Below the pieces are notes generated by a model. The model was not told the DNA's origin. It saw nothing but the letters and a program-made list of their open reading frames with translations, and made no database searches. Both the position numbers and the translations under genes were made by a program. A DNA stretch of 64,000 nt from Rhodococcus sp. HNM0563. Its GTDB lineage: Bacteria > Actinomycetota > Actinomycetes > Mycobacteriales > Mycobacteriaceae. The DNA lies in contig NZ_JAASAF010000002.1 in the NCBI RefSeq assembly GCF_012726195.1, positions 62,001 to 126,000 of the forward strand. The letters are read 5' to 3'. Shown piece by piece: positions 37,152-50,815 of the stretch (the first letter of the stretch is position 1; every line of letters starts with the position of its first letter).

Positions 37152-37853
37152 GTGACGACCTATCCGACCACCTACCGCGGCAGCCATCCCGACCCCCGTG
37201 GGCGCCTCGCGACCGCGCGGTTGTACCTGTGCACCGATGCCCGTCGCGACACCCGCGATCTCGCCCGGTTCATCGAGGAAGCCCTGGTCGGCGGCGTCGA
37301 TATCGTGCAGTTGCGTGACAAGGACTCCGCCGGTGAGAAGAAGTTCGGCCGCCTGGAGGCCGGTGAGGAACTCGCCGCACTCGAGGTGATCGCCGATGCG
37401 TGTGCACGCCACGGTGCGCTGTTCGCGGTCAACGACCGCGCCGACATCGCGCTCGCCGCCGGCGCCGACATCCTGCACCTCGGGCAGGGCGACCTACCGG
37501 TGAAGCAGGCACGGAGGATCCTCGGCGACGACATCGTCATCGGCCGGTCCACGGCCAGCCGCGCCCAGGCCGTGCTCGCCGACGGCGAGGACGGAGTGGA
37601 CTATTTCGCGTCCGGGCCGGTGTGGGACACCCCGACCAAGCCGGGGCGCACGGCGGCCGGACTCGACGTCCTCCGGGAGGTACACGCTTCGCATCCGCAG
37701 CGTCCGTGGTTCGCGATCGGCGGTGTGGATCTCGAACGTCTCCCCCAGGTGCTCGACGCGGGCGCCCAGCGCATCGCGGTGGTGCGCGCGATCACGAAGG
37801 CCGACGACCCGCGCGCTGCCGCCGCAGCGCTGAAGGCTGCGCTGCCCGTCTGA
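37152..37853 (+). CDS. thiE: Thiamine-phosphate synthase
   Basis: 233 aa TIM-barrel enzyme that condenses HMP-pyrophosphate with thiazole phosphate. Motifs: [69 protein letters not shown] and FAIGGVD. Start GTG 37152 lies 7 nt after TACCGT (37139-37144), so it is probably leaderless and not under the TPP riboswitch; TTG 37146 is less likely. Divergent from thiO. Confidence 0.94.
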   Translation: MTTYPTTYRGSHPDPRGRLATARLYLCTDARRDTRDLARFIEEALVGGVDIVQLRDKDSAGEKKFGRLEAGEELAALEVIADACARHGALFAVNDRADIALAAGADILHLGQGDLPVKQARRILGDDIVIGRSTASRAQAVLADGEDGVDYFASGPVWDTPTKPGRTAAGLDVLREVHASHPQRPWFAIGGVDLERLPQVLDAGAQRIAVVRAITKADDPRAAAAALKAALPV

Positions 37854-37857
37854 CGCC

Positions 37858-38742
37858 CTACAACCAGCCCAGTACTGCCGACGGAGACAGTGCCATGGTG
37901 CCGTGCGGCAGACGCTCACGTAGTCCTCGATCGGCGGTCACCACTACTGTCACGGCCGGATCGAGCGCGGTCGCCGTAGCGGGAACAGCGGAAGTATCGG
38001 GTGTGTCTGCCGCGGCAAGCCGCGCGAGTTCGTCGTCGCCACTGCCGTCCGCGGTATGCACGCGGGTACGGTCGTCGACGACGATCGCGCTACGCGCACG
38101 ACCTTCGAGGACCGCCTCGACCCGTGACACCCACCCGAACGTTCCGTCCGGAAGTTCGACGGTGCGTGGGAGCGCCGCCGCGATGTCGGCGAGCAGGGCG
38201 CCTGTCGCGCCGGGACGGTCTCGCCACCATCCGGACGGCCCAGTGGCTCCGAGAACGTTCGCGGTGTCGAGCAGCATCCGCACCGGACGGGTGCGCAGAG
38301 CAGACCACGCTTCGGCGAAGCCCGCATGCAAAGGCATCGATTCGACCTCGTCCTCGCCCACCCACCGCAATTCGGTGCTCTCCCCGTTCATGGTGGTGTC
38401 GAGCGGTGCGGGCGCATCGGCCACCACCGTCGTGTAGGACCACGAGCCGAGCTTTCCCGAGGTGACCCGTTCGGCTCGTACCGCGACCGACGTACTGTCG
38501 ATTCCCGCTTCCTCGTGAGCCTCGCGAACTGCGGCGTCGACTGTGGATTCGTGACTGTCGCGGGCGCCACCCGGTAACGCCCAGGTACCGCCCTGGTGGC
38601 TCCACACCGCGCGGAGCTGGAGCAACACCGCAGGGTTCCCGTCACTTCGCGGTGCGCGGAGCAGCAAACCCGCAGCACCGTGCACGCCCCATCGGCGTCC
38701 TCCGTCCGGCCCTACCGCCCAGCCGTCCCCATCACCGCGCAT
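37858..38742 (-). CDS. Nudix hydrolase fused to a PIN/NYN-like domain
   Basis: 294 aa. The N-terminal half is a MutT-like Nudix domain with a complete Nudix box (GGARDSHESTVDAAVREAHEEAGI, about residues 58-81), expected to hydrolyse nucleoside diphosphate-linked substrates such as oxidised dNTPs. From about residue 152 comes a second module: LLDTANVLGATGPSGWWRDRPGA, VVDDRTRVH, GDDELARLA and VVVTADRGLRERL. These Asp-bearing motifs resemble a PIN/NYN ribonuclease fold also seen as a stand-alone actinobacterial protein. M. tuberculosis MutT3 (same position) is shorter, from memory. Start ATG 38742 follows GGAGG by 9 nt; GTG 38751 is an alternative. Confidence 0.85.
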   Translation of the reverse strand: MRGDGDGWAVGPDGGRRWGVHGAAGLLLRAPRSDGNPAVLLQLRAVWSHQGGTWALPGGARDSHESTVDAAVREAHEEAGIDSTSVAVRAERVTSGKLGSWSYTTVVADAPAPLDTTMNGESTELRWVGEDEVESMPLHAGFAEAWSALRTRPVRMLLDTANVLGATGPSGWWRDRPGATGALLADIAAALPRTVELPDGTFGWVSRVEAVLEGRARSAIVVDDRTRVHTADGSGDDELARLAAADTPDTSAVPATATALDPAVTVVVTADRGLRERLPHGTMALSPSAVLGWL

Positions 38743-38916
38743 CGAATCCACCCTCCTCGCCCTCGGCCGTCACGAGGGCACGACATCCCCATTCGGGGGC
38801 CGGGTACCGGCACTTTCGAACTCCGGTCGACCTCCGACGATGTGGACGCCTGCCAATACGTCCTATCGAACTTATATGCTCGCCACAATCGGGTTGCTCG
38901 AGGAAGGGATTGTGCC

Positions 38917-40265
38917 GTGAACGTGCGCATGCCCCCTCCCATCGATTCCGTCGGCGGCTCGGGAGGCTCGGCCGAGGATCATGACGGGCCGCGTGACCGC
39001 AGCGACGGAGCACGTGAGTGGTTCCGGTCGACACCGGCCAAACTGATTTCGCTCGGGTTGGTACTCGCAGTTCTGCTGGTGATCTCCGGGGTGGCATCCG
39101 CGCAGGTCGCCAGTAGCCGGAAGGCCACCCATGACCGCCTTCTGGCAACAACCGAGCCGCTCGCGAACGCCGCCCAGAACCTGTACAGCGCGCTGTCCAT
39201 CGCCGATGCGGCCGCCGTCACCGGATTCATCTCGGGTGGGATCGAGCCTGCCCCGGTGCGCGACCGCTATGTCGAGGCTGTTGCGGAGGCGTCCGGGCAG
39301 CTCGTGGTCGCCGCGGCCGGGCTCGCAGAGCAGGACGAACTCGGCGCAGTGAACGTTGCCGCGATCGCGCGCATGCTCCCTATGTACACGGGGCTGATCG
39401 AAACCGCCCGCGCCAACAATCGCACCGGCAACCCGGTCGGCGCCGCGTACCTGGCCGAGGCGTCGAACATGATGCAGACGTCGATGCTGCCGGTGGCCGA
39501 GGAGTTGCATACGCAAGGCGTGATCGCGGTGAACTCGACCCAGCGCGCCGCGGTGGCCCCTCCATGGACTGCGATCGGGCTGCTTCTGGTCACCGTGGCG
39601 GCGTTGTGTGCAGCACATGTCCTCGTGAGCCGAAAGACCCGCCGCACTCTCAACCCGGGTCTGATCTTCGCGATCGGTGCAACCGGTGCGTTGCTGTGCT
39701 GGCTCCTCATCGCCGGCCTGGTGTCCTCGAGCGCAACCGAACGCGCCATCGAGCAGGGCGCGGAGCCGCTGGCGGATCTCACGGCGAGCCGCATCCTCGC
39801 GCAGCAGTCCCGCACGGCCGAGACCCTTCTCCTCGCGCGGCGGGACGCGAGCGGAGCATATATCGGGGTCTACGACGAGACGATCACCCGCCTTGGGGAT
39901 CGGCTCGACGGTTACACCGAGGGTGGCATCGTGGAGATCGGCACCGACGCCGCGTCCCGGGCGGAAGCAGCCAGGCAGGCGTGGATCAAGTCGCACGCAC
40001 GAACCGTGGCAGCGCTCGAACGCGGCGATTTCACCGCTGCTGCGGTGCTCGCCACCGGCCCCGGACCCGATGAGGCAACCGCGCAATTCGCCCGTCTCGA
40101 TGCGGCGCTGAGCGAAGGCATCGAGGACACCCGCCACGAGCTCCGCGACAACGAGTTCCGTGCGTCGCGCACGTTGTCGGGTCTCGCGCCCGTGGCGATC
40201 GCCCTGATGGTGCTGTCGCTGATCGCTGTCATCATCGGACTGTGGCCACGACTTCGGGAGTACCA

Positions 40266-40269
<4 letters not shown>
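38917..40269 (+). CDS. glnX: Membrane protein GlnX (PknG pathway)
   Basis: 450 aa. Predicted helices near 37-60 (LISLGLVLAVLLVISGVASA), two in the middle (IGLLLVTVAALCAAHVLV; GLIFAIGATGALLCWLLIAGLV) and one at the C-terminus (VAIALMVLSLIAVIIGLW). Two helical extracytoplasmic domains lie between them, like sensor modules. In mycobacteria GlnX links the amino-acid-binding GlnH to the kinase PknG. Start GTG 38917 has AGGAAGGGA about 7 nt upstream. First gene of glnX-glnH-pknG; overlaps glnH by 4 bp (GTGA). Confidence 0.88.
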
Positions 40270-43542
<3,273 letters not shown>

Positions 43543-43590
43543 CAACACCGGTGCACAGGGTCGGTCCGATACCGTTCGCAGTCCACCGAA

Positions 43591-44799
43591 TTACACGAAT
43601 GCCACTGCGGCACGGGCGATCGCGAGTTCCTCGTTGGTGGGAATCACGAGTACCTCGACGCGAGAGTCGTCCGCCGAAATCCTGCGCTCACCGCCGCCGG
43701 ATGCTTCGTTGCGCTCCTGGTCCAGGACGATGCCGAGCCTGTCCAGTCCGGCGAGACTGTCGCGACGGATATCGATGTTGTTCTCGCCCACCCCACCGGT
43801 GAACACGATGGTGTCGATGCCGCCGAGGATCGCGAGGTAAGCGCCGATGTATTTCTTCAACCGATGCACATACACGTCGTAGGCGAGTTTCGCGTCGGCG
43901 TCACCGTCGGCGATCAACCCGAGAAGCGCCCGGAAGTCGTTGACGCCCGAGAGTCCCTTCAACCCGGAGCTGCGGTTGAGGATGCGGTCGATCTCGTCGA
44001 CGTTCATACCCGCAGCCCGGTTGAGGTGCATCAGTACGCCGGGGTCGATGTCGCCACTGCGGGTGCCCATCACGAGTCCTTCGAGGGGCGTCAGACCCAT
44101 CGACGTGTCGAGCGGGCGGCCACCGGCGATCGCCGACGCGGACGCACCGTTGCCGAGGTGCAGTACCACCTGGTTCAACTCGCCGTAGTCGCGGCCGAGG
44201 AACGCGGCGGCACGGTTCGAGACGTATTCGTGTGAGGTGCCGTGGAATCCGTAGCGTCGAATCCCATTGTTCCGTGCGATGTCCCGGTCGATTGCGTAGG
44301 TCGCCGCAGCCGCAGGCAATGAATGGAAGAAGGCCGTGTCGAACACTCCCACGTGCGGGACGTCGGGCAGCTCTTCGCGGGCCACCTCCATACCGACGAC
44401 GTTCGCGGGGTTGTGCAGGGGTGCGAGCACCGACAGGTCGGAGACGGCCTGTACCACCGCGTCGTCGATGAGGGTCGGCTCGTAGAACCGGTCGCCGCCG
44501 TGGACGAGTCGGTGTCCGACAGCGAGGATCCCGACCTCCTCGAGTGGGCGGCCGAGCCCTTCGAGCATCTCGAGGACCTTGCGCAGACCGAACCTGTGAT
44601 CAGGAATCTCGCCGAGGTGTTCGTCGGTTCCCGTCGTGTGGTGGAAGATGATGCGCCCGTCGGGTTCACCGATCCGTTCGATGAGCCCGTGCGCCGGCGC
44701 CTCCGCTGTCTCGGGGTCGATGAGCTGGAATTTGATCGACGACGAGCCGGAGTTGAGGACGAGGACGGTGCCCGCCGTCAGCGGGTTCGGAGTACTCAC
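43591..44799 (-). CDS. ackA: Acetate kinase
   Basis: 402 aa. Interconverts acetyl phosphate plus ADP and acetate plus ATP. Motifs: [17 protein letters not shown] (phosphate loop), [72 protein letters not shown] and FTGGVGENN. Start is GTG 44799, overlapping the pta stop by 4 bp; the frame extends upstream only as a shadow of pta. Convergent with pknG across 48 nt. Confidence 0.96.
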   Translation of the reverse strand: MSTPNPLTAGTVLVLNSGSSSIKFQLIDPETAEAPAHGLIERIGEPDGRIIFHHTTGTDEHLGEIPDHRFGLRKVLEMLEGLGRPLEEVGILAVGHRLVHGGDRFYEPTLIDDAVVQAVSDLSVLAPLHNPANVVGMEVAREELPDVPHVGVFDTAFFHSLPAAAATYAIDRDIARNNGIRRYGFHGTSHEYVSNRAAAFLGRDYGELNQVVLHLGNGASASAIAGGRPLDTSMGLTPLEGLVMGTRSGDIDPGVLMHLNRAAGMNVDEIDRILNRSSGLKGLSGVNDFRALLGLIADGDADAKLAYDVYVHRLKKYIGAYLAILGGIDTIVFTGGVGENNIDIRRDSLAGLDRLGIVLDQERNEASGGGERRISADDSRVEVLVIPTNEELAIARAAVAFV

Positions 44800-46880
44800 T
44801 GGGCATCTCCCTGGGCTTGGATCGCGGTGATCGCCACGGTGTTGACGATGTCCTGGATGAGCGCGCCGCGCGACAGGTCGTTGACGGGCTTGTTCAATCC
44901 CTGGAGCACCGGGCCGACGGCCACCGCCCCGGCGCTGCGCTGCACCGCCTTGTAGGTGTTGTTGCCGGTGTTGAGGTCGGGGAAGATGAACACCGTTGCT
45001 TTGCCCGCCACAGCGGAGTCGGGAAGTTTCGTGCTGGCCACCGAGGGTTCGATCGCGGCGTCGTACTGAATCGGCCCTTCCACCGGCAGGTCCGGTCGCC
45101 GCTCCCGCACGAGAGCCGTTGCGGTACGCACCTTGTCGACGTCGGCACCCGAGCCGGACTCGCCCGTCGAGTACGAGAGCATCGCGATGCGCGGTTCGAT
45201 TCCGAATCGTGCTGCGGTGGCCGCCGACGAGATTGCGATGTCGGCGAGCTGGTCGGCGGTCGGGTCGGGCACCACGGCGCAGTCGCCGTAGGCCAGTACG
45301 CGATCCGACAGGCACATCAGGAAAATGCTCGACACCGTCGACACGCCCGGTTCGGTCTTGACGATCTCGAACGACGGCCGGATCGTGTGCGCGGTGGTAT
45401 GTGCGGCACCGGAGACCATGCCGTCCGCGAGCCCGAGGTGCACCATCATGGTGGCGAAATAGGAGATGTCACCCATGATTTCGCGTGCGCGTTCCACGGT
45501 CATGCCCTTGTGTGCCCGCAGCCGCGTGTACTCTTCGGCAAACGTGTCGATGTGTTCGGACCTGCGCGGATCGTCGATGTTCGCCGCCGAGATGTCGATG
45601 CCGAGTTCGGAGGCACGCTGACGCACCGCGGCTTCGTCGCCGAGAATGGTCAGGTCGGCGATGCGCCGCTGCAAGACCCGTCCGGCGGCGCGCAGCACCC
45701 GGTCGTCGCCCCCTTCGGGCAGCACGATGTGGCGTCGCTGCTCGCGGGCCCGGTCGACGAGCTGATATTCGAACATCTGCGGGGTCGTCACCGAAGGGCG
45801 CGGCAAGCGCAGCCGTTCGAGCAGCTCGGACGCGTCCACATGCTGCTCCATCATCGCGAGCGCGGTCTCGATCTTGCGCTGCGCCGACAACGCCATCCGT
45901 CCGCGTGTGCGGTCGGCCGCCGAGGCCGTGTCGAAGGTGCCCAACGCGGTGGTGAGGATCGGCAGGCTCGGCTTGAGACCTGCGACGAGTTGCGCAATGG
46001 CCGGATGAGGCAGCAACCCGCCGTTCATGATGATTCCGGCGAGCGTCGGGAATCCCTCTGCCGCATTGGCATTGACGAGCGCGAGGATGACGTCGGTGCG
46101 GTCGGCGGGCACGATGACCACGACGCCTTCGGTGAGGCGTTCGAGGATGTGCTCGGCGGTCATACCTCCGACCATGATGCGCAGCACCTCGCGTTGCAGC
46201 AGGTCGGGGTCACCGCTGTAGAGCTCGCCGCCGATGGCCGTTTGCAGCTCACCCATTGTGGGAGCCATCAGAATCGGGTTCTCGGGCAGCGCCCACACGG
46301 TTTCGGTCCGGCCCGCGAGCGCCGCAGTGACGTCGTCGAGGTGGTCCGGGTCGCAGCGGTTGACGACGGTTCCGCCGAGATGCGCGTGCTGCGCCGACAG
46401 TTCGTTCGCACATACCGCGGCCACCTGGGCGATCTCGTCGGGGGTACGGCCCGAGCCGCGCAGGACGAGTAGCACGGGTGCGTCGAGGTTCGCGGCAATC
46501 CGCGCGTTGTACGACAGCTCGCTGGGGTTGGTGATCTCGGTGAAATCGCTGCCGACGATGACAACGGCGTCGCACCGATCGGCGACGAAATGGTACTTGG
46601 TGACGATGTCGCTGAGTGCCGATTCCGGATCGGCGTGGACATCGTCGTAGGTGACGCCGAGGCAGTCGTCGTAGTCGAGGTCGACGGTCGTGTATTCGAG
46701 GAGGAGTTCGAGGATGTAGTCCGTGTCGCTGTCGGAGCGGGCGATGGGCCGGAACACCCCGACCCGTGCGGTGGAGGCGCACAGCATCTGCAGTACACCG
46801 AGCGCAACGGCCGATTTCCCGGTGTCGCCCTCGGGGGCCGCGATGTAGATGCTCGACACTGACCCTGCGTTGGCGCTCAT
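44796..46880 (-). CDS. pta: Phosphate acetyltransferase (long, with CobB-like N-domain)
   Basis: 694 aa. Makes acetyl phosphate from acetyl-CoA. The N-terminal about 350 residues are a P-loop CobB/DRTGG-type regulatory region ([14 protein letters not shown] at about 10-23), and the C-terminal half is the catalytic domain ([52 protein letters not shown]). ATG 46880 lies exactly 7 nt after TAGGGT (complement of 46888-46893), so the mRNA is probably leaderless. Heads the pta-ackA operon. Confidence 0.96.
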   Translation of the reverse strand: MSANAGSVSSIYIAAPEGDTGKSAVALGVLQMLCASTARVGVFRPIARSDSDTDYILELLLEYTTVDLDYDDCLGVTYDDVHADPESALSDIVTKYHFVADRCDAVVIVGSDFTEITNPSELSYNARIAANLDAPVLLVLRGSGRTPDEIAQVAAVCANELSAQHAHLGGTVVNRCDPDHLDDVTAALAGRTETVWALPENPILMAPTMGELQTAIGGELYSGDPDLLQREVLRIMVGGMTAEHILERLTEGVVVIVPADRTDVILALVNANAAEGFPTLAGIIMNGGLLPHPAIAQLVAGLKPSLPILTTALGTFDTASAADRTRGRMALSAQRKIETALAMMEQHVDASELLERLRLPRPSVTTPQMFEYQLVDRAREQRRHIVLPEGGDDRVLRAAGRVLQRRIADLTILGDEAAVRQRASELGIDISAANIDDPRRSEHIDTFAEEYTRLRAHKGMTVERAREIMGDISYFATMMVHLGLADGMVSGAAHTTAHTIRPSFEIVKTEPGVSTVSSIFLMCLSDRVLAYGDCAVVPDPTADQLADIAISSAATAARFGIEPRIAMLSYSTGESGSGADVDKVRTATALVRERRPDLPVEGPIQYDAAIEPSVASTKLPDSAVAGKATVFIFPDLNTGNNTYKAVQRSAGAVAVGPVLQGLNKPVNDLSRGALIQDIVNTVAITAIQAQGDAQ

Positions 46881-46960
46881 GGATCTCACCCTAATGCGGG
46901 CAGCGCTGATGCGGAGTGCGGGTCGCACTGATGCGCGGAGTGCGGGCCGCTCGATCGTCC

Positions 46961-47974
46961 TCAGGCCAGGGCGCGCAGCCGCGGAGCCAGATCCCGCTCG
47001 AACAACTCCAGAAAACGCCGCTGATCATGCCCCGGTGCATGAAACACCAAATGATTCAACCCCGCATCCACATACGCCCGCACCTGCTCCACCGCCTCAT
47101 CCGGATCCGACGCCACAATCCACCGCTTCGCCACCTGCTCGATCGGCAACGCATCCGCCGCCGCCTCCATCTCGATCGGATCCTCGATCGAATGCTTCTG
47201 CTCCGGCGTCAACGACAACGGCGCCCAGAACCGCGTATTCTCGAGCGCCGACTCCGGATCCGTGTCATACGAAATCTTGATCTCGATCATCTTGTCGATC
47301 CCCGACACCTCCCGGCCGGCCTTGCCCGCACCCTCGGCCACCGCAGGCAACAACTTGTCGGTATACAGCTCCATCCCCTTACCCGAAGTACAGATGAACC
47401 CATCACCCGCCCGACCCGCATAGCGCGCCACCACCGGACCACCCGCCGCCACATACACCGGCACACCACCGTCAGGCACGTCATAGATCGACGCCCCCAC
47501 CGTCCGATAGAACTCCCCCTCGAAATCCACCCGATCACCGGTCCACAACGCCCGCATCAACCGCACCGACTCCCGCAACCGCGCAAACCGCTCCTTGAAC
47601 TCCGGCCACGCATCGCTGTACCCCGTCGCAATCTCATTGAGCGCCTCCCCCGTCCCCACCCCCAGGAACACCCGCCCCGGATACAGACACCCCATCGTCG
47701 CGAACGCCTGCGCAATCACCGCCGGGTTGTACCGGAACGTCGGCGTCAGCACCGACGTCCCCAACTGCAACCGCTCGGTACGCTCCCCCACCGCCGTCAT
47801 CCACGCCAACGAGAACGGCGCATGCCCACCGGTATGCCGCCACGGCTGGAAATGATCCGACACCGTCGCCGAATCCATCCCGTGCGCCTCGGCGAGCACC
47901 CCGAGCTCGACCAGCTCACGCGGACCGAACTGCTCGGCCGATGCCTTGTATCCCAACTTGAGTGCCTGTGCCAC
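46961..47974 (-). CDS. fgd1: F420-dependent glucose-6-phosphate dehydrogenase
   Basis: 337 aa luciferase-like TIM barrel that oxidises glucose-6-phosphate and reduces coenzyme F420. Conserved Fgd1 stretches: [76 protein letters not shown] and [13 protein letters not shown]. Length matches the family (336-337). Start GTG 47974 has AGGAGA about 8 nt upstream. Supplies reduced F420 to reductases elsewhere. Codon use is markedly C-ending. Placed next to pta as in mycobacteria. Confidence 0.96.
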   Translation of the reverse strand: MAQALKLGYKASAEQFGPRELVELGVLAEAHGMDSATVSDHFQPWRHTGGHAPFSLAWMTAVGERTERLQLGTSVLTPTFRYNPAVIAQAFATMGCLYPGRVFLGVGTGEALNEIATGYSDAWPEFKERFARLRESVRLMRALWTGDRVDFEGEFYRTVGASIYDVPDGGVPVYVAAGGPVVARYAGRAGDGFICTSGKGMELYTDKLLPAVAEGAGKAGREVSGIDKMIEIKISYDTDPESALENTRFWAPLSLTPEQKHSIEDPIEMEAAADALPIEQVAKRWIVASDPDEAVEQVRAYVDAGLNHLVFHAPGHDQRRFLELFERDLAPRLRALA

Positions 47975-48032
47975 CGAACGTCTCCTGTTGTCGTCTGCAG
48001 TTGCCTCGAGTATGCCCGCATCCCCTGTTGCC

Positions 48033-48087
48033 GAAGGGGAGGTTGTGTACGAATATCTCCGATTCTGCGCGCACAACCTCCCCCTCG
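48033..48087. repeat. Palindromic repeat, copy 1 (upstream of DUF559 gene)
   Basis: GGGGAGGTTGTG (48036-48047) pairs with CACAACCTCCCC (48072-48083) around a 24-nt loop; the flanks GAA and CTC extend it imperfectly. Core sequence CGAAGGGGAGGTTGTGT is shared with copy 2 at 49055. Confidence 0.85.
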
Positions 48088-48109
48088 ACTCGATGCTGCG
48101 GTGCCCATC

Positions 48110-48118
48110 TGTGGATAA
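48110..48118 (-). other. Perfect DnaA-box-like nonamer
   Basis: TGTGGATAA reads TTATCCACA on the minus strand, the exact consensus DnaA box. It stands alone between the palindrome and the DUF559 gene, followed by TACACAGG and TGCACAGG. A lone box is not an origin; it may be a titration or regulatory site, or simply part of a common promoter sequence. Confidence 0.4.
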
Positions 48119-48187
48119 CTCACGGCTGTACACAGGTTCGTGCACAGGGGATTTCGTCGTACTCCGAAACCGTGCACGCTGTCGGAC

Positions 48188-49051
48188 ATGATCGACGAAG
48201 GTGAGCCTTTCTCCGGCACGGCGGCCGTCGCCGCCGGACTCGTGACGAGACACCGGTTACGGCACCATTTCGTCCGTCTACACCGCGACGTCTACATCGC
48301 CAGGGGAGTGCAGCCCACTCCCCTACTCCGCGCGAAAGCTGCTCGACTGTGGGCCGGTTCGCGCGGAGTCCTCGTCGGGATGTCTGCGGCAGCAGTGCAC
48401 GGTACCCGATGGCTGGACGCGACTGCACCGGCAGAACTGGTGAGAACCGGGCATGTCCGCTCCGTGCCCGGAATCGTCGTGCGCAAGGCGTCGTGCATCG
48501 AGACCTGCACGGTCGACGGCATGATCGTCACGACCCCCGCGCAGACTGCATTCGACCTCGCACGACGGGACGACGGTCTCCAGCGGAGAGTGGAGGTCCT
48601 CGATGCACTGTGCAACGCCACTCACCTGTTGGTCCCCGAGATCGAGACCGTCGCCGAACGGAACCGCGGGAGCAGAGGAATCTCGACGGTCTCTCGCGTA
48701 CTCGAATTGGTGGACGGCGGGGCGGCATCACCACCGGAGACGCACACGCGCCTCCTTCTGGGCCGGGCCGGGCTGCCGAGACCGGAAACTCAGATCGAGG
48801 TACTCGACGGCACCGATTTCGTAGCACGCGCCGACATGGGCTGGAAGCAATGGCGCGTGCTGGTCGAATACGACGGTACGCACCACTGGACCGACGCAGA
48901 CCAGCGCACCCGCGACATCGATCGCTACGCCGGGTTGTCCGAACTGGGCTGGACGGTCATCCGCGTCGGCGCTGATCTGCTGTATCGGCGCCCAGGTGTA
49001 CTCGTCGAGCGGGTCCGAAGCGCGCTTCGTCGAGCGGGGGAATCCGTATAG
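48188..49051 (+). CDS. AbiEi-type wHTH plus DUF559/Vsr-like endonuclease protein
   Basis: 287 aa. The N-terminus (about 8-40) resembles an AbiEi_4 winged helix ([29 protein letters not shown]). The middle has [14 protein letters not shown] and [13 protein letters not shown], shared by this family. The C-terminal 90 residues form a Vsr/DUF559 PD-(D/E)xK nuclease fold with candidate residues in [11 protein letters not shown] (Glu), RADMGW (Asp) and [11 protein letters not shown] (Glu/Asp), then [14 protein letters not shown]. The active site looks complete. Start ATG 48188. Such genes are frequent in mycolic-acid actinobacteria with unknown function. It is bracketed by two copies of one long palindrome. 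Confidence 0.8.
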   Translation: MIDEGEPFSGTAAVAAGLVTRHRLRHHFVRLHRDVYIARGVQPTPLLRAKAARLWAGSRGVLVGMSAAAVHGTRWLDATAPAELVRTGHVRSVPGIVVRKASCIETCTVDGMIVTTPAQTAFDLARRDDGLQRRVEVLDALCNATHLLVPEIETVAERNRGSRGISTVSRVLELVDGGAASPPETHTRLLLGRAGLPRPETQIEVLDGTDFVARADMGWKQWRVLVEYDGTHHWTDADQRTRDIDRYAGLSELGWTVIRVGADLLYRRPGVLVERVRSALRRAGESV

Positions 49052-49054
49052 CGA

Positions 49055-49112
49055 CCGAAAGGGAGGTTGTGTGCGGTTTCTGGGCGAGCACCGCACACAA
49101 CCTCCCCTTCGG
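49055..49112. repeat. Palindromic repeat, copy 2 (downstream of DUF559 gene)
   Basis: 22-bp arms at 49055-49076 and 49091-49112 match at 21 of 22 positions, with a 14-nt loop. Core AGGGAGGTTGTGTGCGG and its complement. It starts 3 nt after the DUF559 stop codon and could also act as a terminator, since tauE has its own promoter just after it. Confidence 0.9.
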
Positions 49113-49142
49113 CGTGTGAAAGCGATCCGTAGACTTCCCCCG

Positions 49143-49916
49143 GTGACCCCGCTCGAACTGTTCCTCATCGCCCTTGCCGGGCTCGGGGCCGGTGCGATCA
49201 ATTCGCTCGTCGGCTCCGGCACCCTCATCACATTCCCCACCCTGATCGCGTTCGGGGTCCCGCCTGTCACTGCGACGATGTCCAACGCGATCGGGCTGGT
49301 TGCGGGCGGCGTATCGGGCACATGGGGGTACCGGAAGGAACTGAGGGGTCAGTGGCCGCGACTGCGCTGGCAGATCCCCGCGTCCTTCGCGGGAGCCATT
49401 CTCGGTGCGTGGCTGCTGTTGCACCTGCCCGAGAGCGTGTTCGAGACGGTCGTGCCGGTGCTGCTGGTCCTGGCGCTGCTTCTCGTTGTCTTTCAGCCGA
49501 AGATCCAGAAGTGGGTCCTGCAACGCACCGGGGACCACGACGACGACAAGCTCGGCCTCGTGCGGATGACTCTGCTGATCATCGGTACCTTCGCCGTCGG
49601 TATCTACGGCGGCTACTTCACCGCGGCTCAGGGCATCCTGCTCATGGGACTGTTCGGCGCGTTGCTGCAAGACCACATCCAGCGGCAGAACGCGGCGAAG
49701 AACCTGTTGTCCCTGATCGTCAACGTAGTCGCGGCGACGGCGTACATTCTCGTCGCGTTCGACCGGATCAACTGGACCGTCGCAGCGCTCATCGCGGTGG
49801 GCTCCTTGATCGGCGGGTGGCTCGGGTCCCATTACGGCCGGCGTCTGTCGCCCGTCGCGCTGCGTGCGGTGATCGTCGTGGTCGGACTCATCGGCCTGTA
49901 CAGACTGCTCGCCTGA
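49143..49916 (+). CDS. TauE/SafE-family membrane transporter
   Basis: 257 aa with about eight hydrophobic helices. Family motifs are GLGAGAINSLVGSGTLITFPTL near the N-terminus and GIYGGYFTAAQGILLMGLFGALL in the second half, forming two inverted repeats. Members export sulfite, sulfoacetate or related anions; substrate not predictable. Start GTG 49143 is exactly 7 nt after TAGACT (49130-49135), so leaderless; the open frame upstream would run through the palindrome. Confidence 0.9.
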   Translation: MTPLELFLIALAGLGAGAINSLVGSGTLITFPTLIAFGVPPVTATMSNAIGLVAGGVSGTWGYRKELRGQWPRLRWQIPASFAGAILGAWLLLHLPESVFETVVPVLLVLALLLVVFQPKIQKWVLQRTGDHDDDKLGLVRMTLLIIGTFAVGIYGGYFTAAQGILLMGLFGALLQDHIQRQNAAKNLLSLIVNVVAATAYILVAFDRINWTVAALIAVGSLIGGWLGSHYGRRLSPVALRAVIVVVGLIGLYRLLA

Positions 49917-49939
49917 CGTTCCGGTGAGAGACTGGGTGG

Positions 49940-50749
49940 GTGAGTTCGGAAGACGATGCTCCCCCTACCGCGCCTGTCTGGAACTACCTCATGGACATGG
50001 ACGGCGTCCTCGTGCACGAGGACGTTTTGATCCCTGGCGCCGATGCCTTCCTCGAAGAACTCCGCGTGAACGAGATCCCGTTCATGGTCCTCACCAACAA
50101 TTCGATCCGCACACCGCGCGATCTGAGGGCCCGTCTTCTGCGGACGGGTCTCGACGTACCCGAGGAATCCATCTGGACCTCGGCCCTCGCCACCGCGACA
50201 TTCCTCGCGAATCAGCGTCCGGGCGGAAGCGCTTATGTGGTGGGCGAATCGGGCCTGACGACGGCGTTGCACGACATCGGCTATGTGCTGACCGAGAGCG
50301 ACCCCGACTACGTGGTGCTCGGCGAGACCCGAACGTACTCGTTCGAGGCGATCACCACTGCAATCCGGCTCGTCGAGCGCGGTGCTCGGTTCATCGCGAC
50401 CAACCCCGACCCGACGGGCCCGTCGCCCGAGGGGTCGCTGCCCGCGACCGGTTCGGTCGCCGCGCTGATAACCCGTGCCACCGGCCGCGCCCCGTACTTC
50501 GTCGGTAAACCCAATGCCTTGATGATGCGTTCGGCTCTGCGAGCGATCGGCGCGCACTCGGAACACACGCTCATGATCGGCGATCGTATGGACACCGACA
50601 TCGTCTGCGGCCTCGAAGCCGGACTTCAGACGTTGCTCGTGCTCACCGGAATCAGCACTCACACCTCGGTGGAGATGTATCCCTATCGTCCGACGCGGAT
50701 CATCGACTCGGTTGCCGATCTGGTGGGCCGCACCGGAAACCCGTTCTGA
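49940..50749 (+). CDS. HAD-IIA (NagD-like) phosphatase
   Basis: 269 aa. Motif I LMDMDGVLVHED (D19/D21 region), motif II VLTNNSIRTPRDL, Lys in YFVGKPNALMMR and motif IV MIGDRMDTDIVCGLEAGL are all intact. NagD-type phosphatases act on nucleotides and sugar phosphates; substrate unknown. This is the second HAD-IIA gene of the window (the first is at 1617). Start GTG 49940 lies 21 nt after tauE. Confidence 0.9.
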   Translation: MSSEDDAPPTAPVWNYLMDMDGVLVHEDVLIPGADAFLEELRVNEIPFMVLTNNSIRTPRDLRARLLRTGLDVPEESIWTSALATATFLANQRPGGSAYVVGESGLTTALHDIGYVLTESDPDYVVLGETRTYSFEAITTAIRLVERGARFIATNPDPTGPSPEGSLPATGSVAALITRATGRAPYFVGKPNALMMRSALRAIGAHSEHTLMIGDRMDTDIVCGLEAGLQTLLVLTGISTHTSVEMYPYRPTRIIDSVADLVGRTGNPF

Positions 50750-50815
50750 CTCTGTCGCGAACAGACGTCCGGTCCCAGCTTTTCCGCGTGCCCATCGCGC
50801 ACTCGAACCCCGGCG

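Noticed and set aside
43543-43590. Terminator between pknG and ackA
   Set aside because: Only a weak 4-5 bp pairing is possible; not supported.
44817-46472. 551-codon open frame on the + strand
   Set aside because: Antisense shadow of pta, His/Arg-rich without domain structure.
48110-48118. Replication origin or plasmid origin
   Set aside because: Only one DnaA box, no AT-rich unwinding region and no replication genes nearby.
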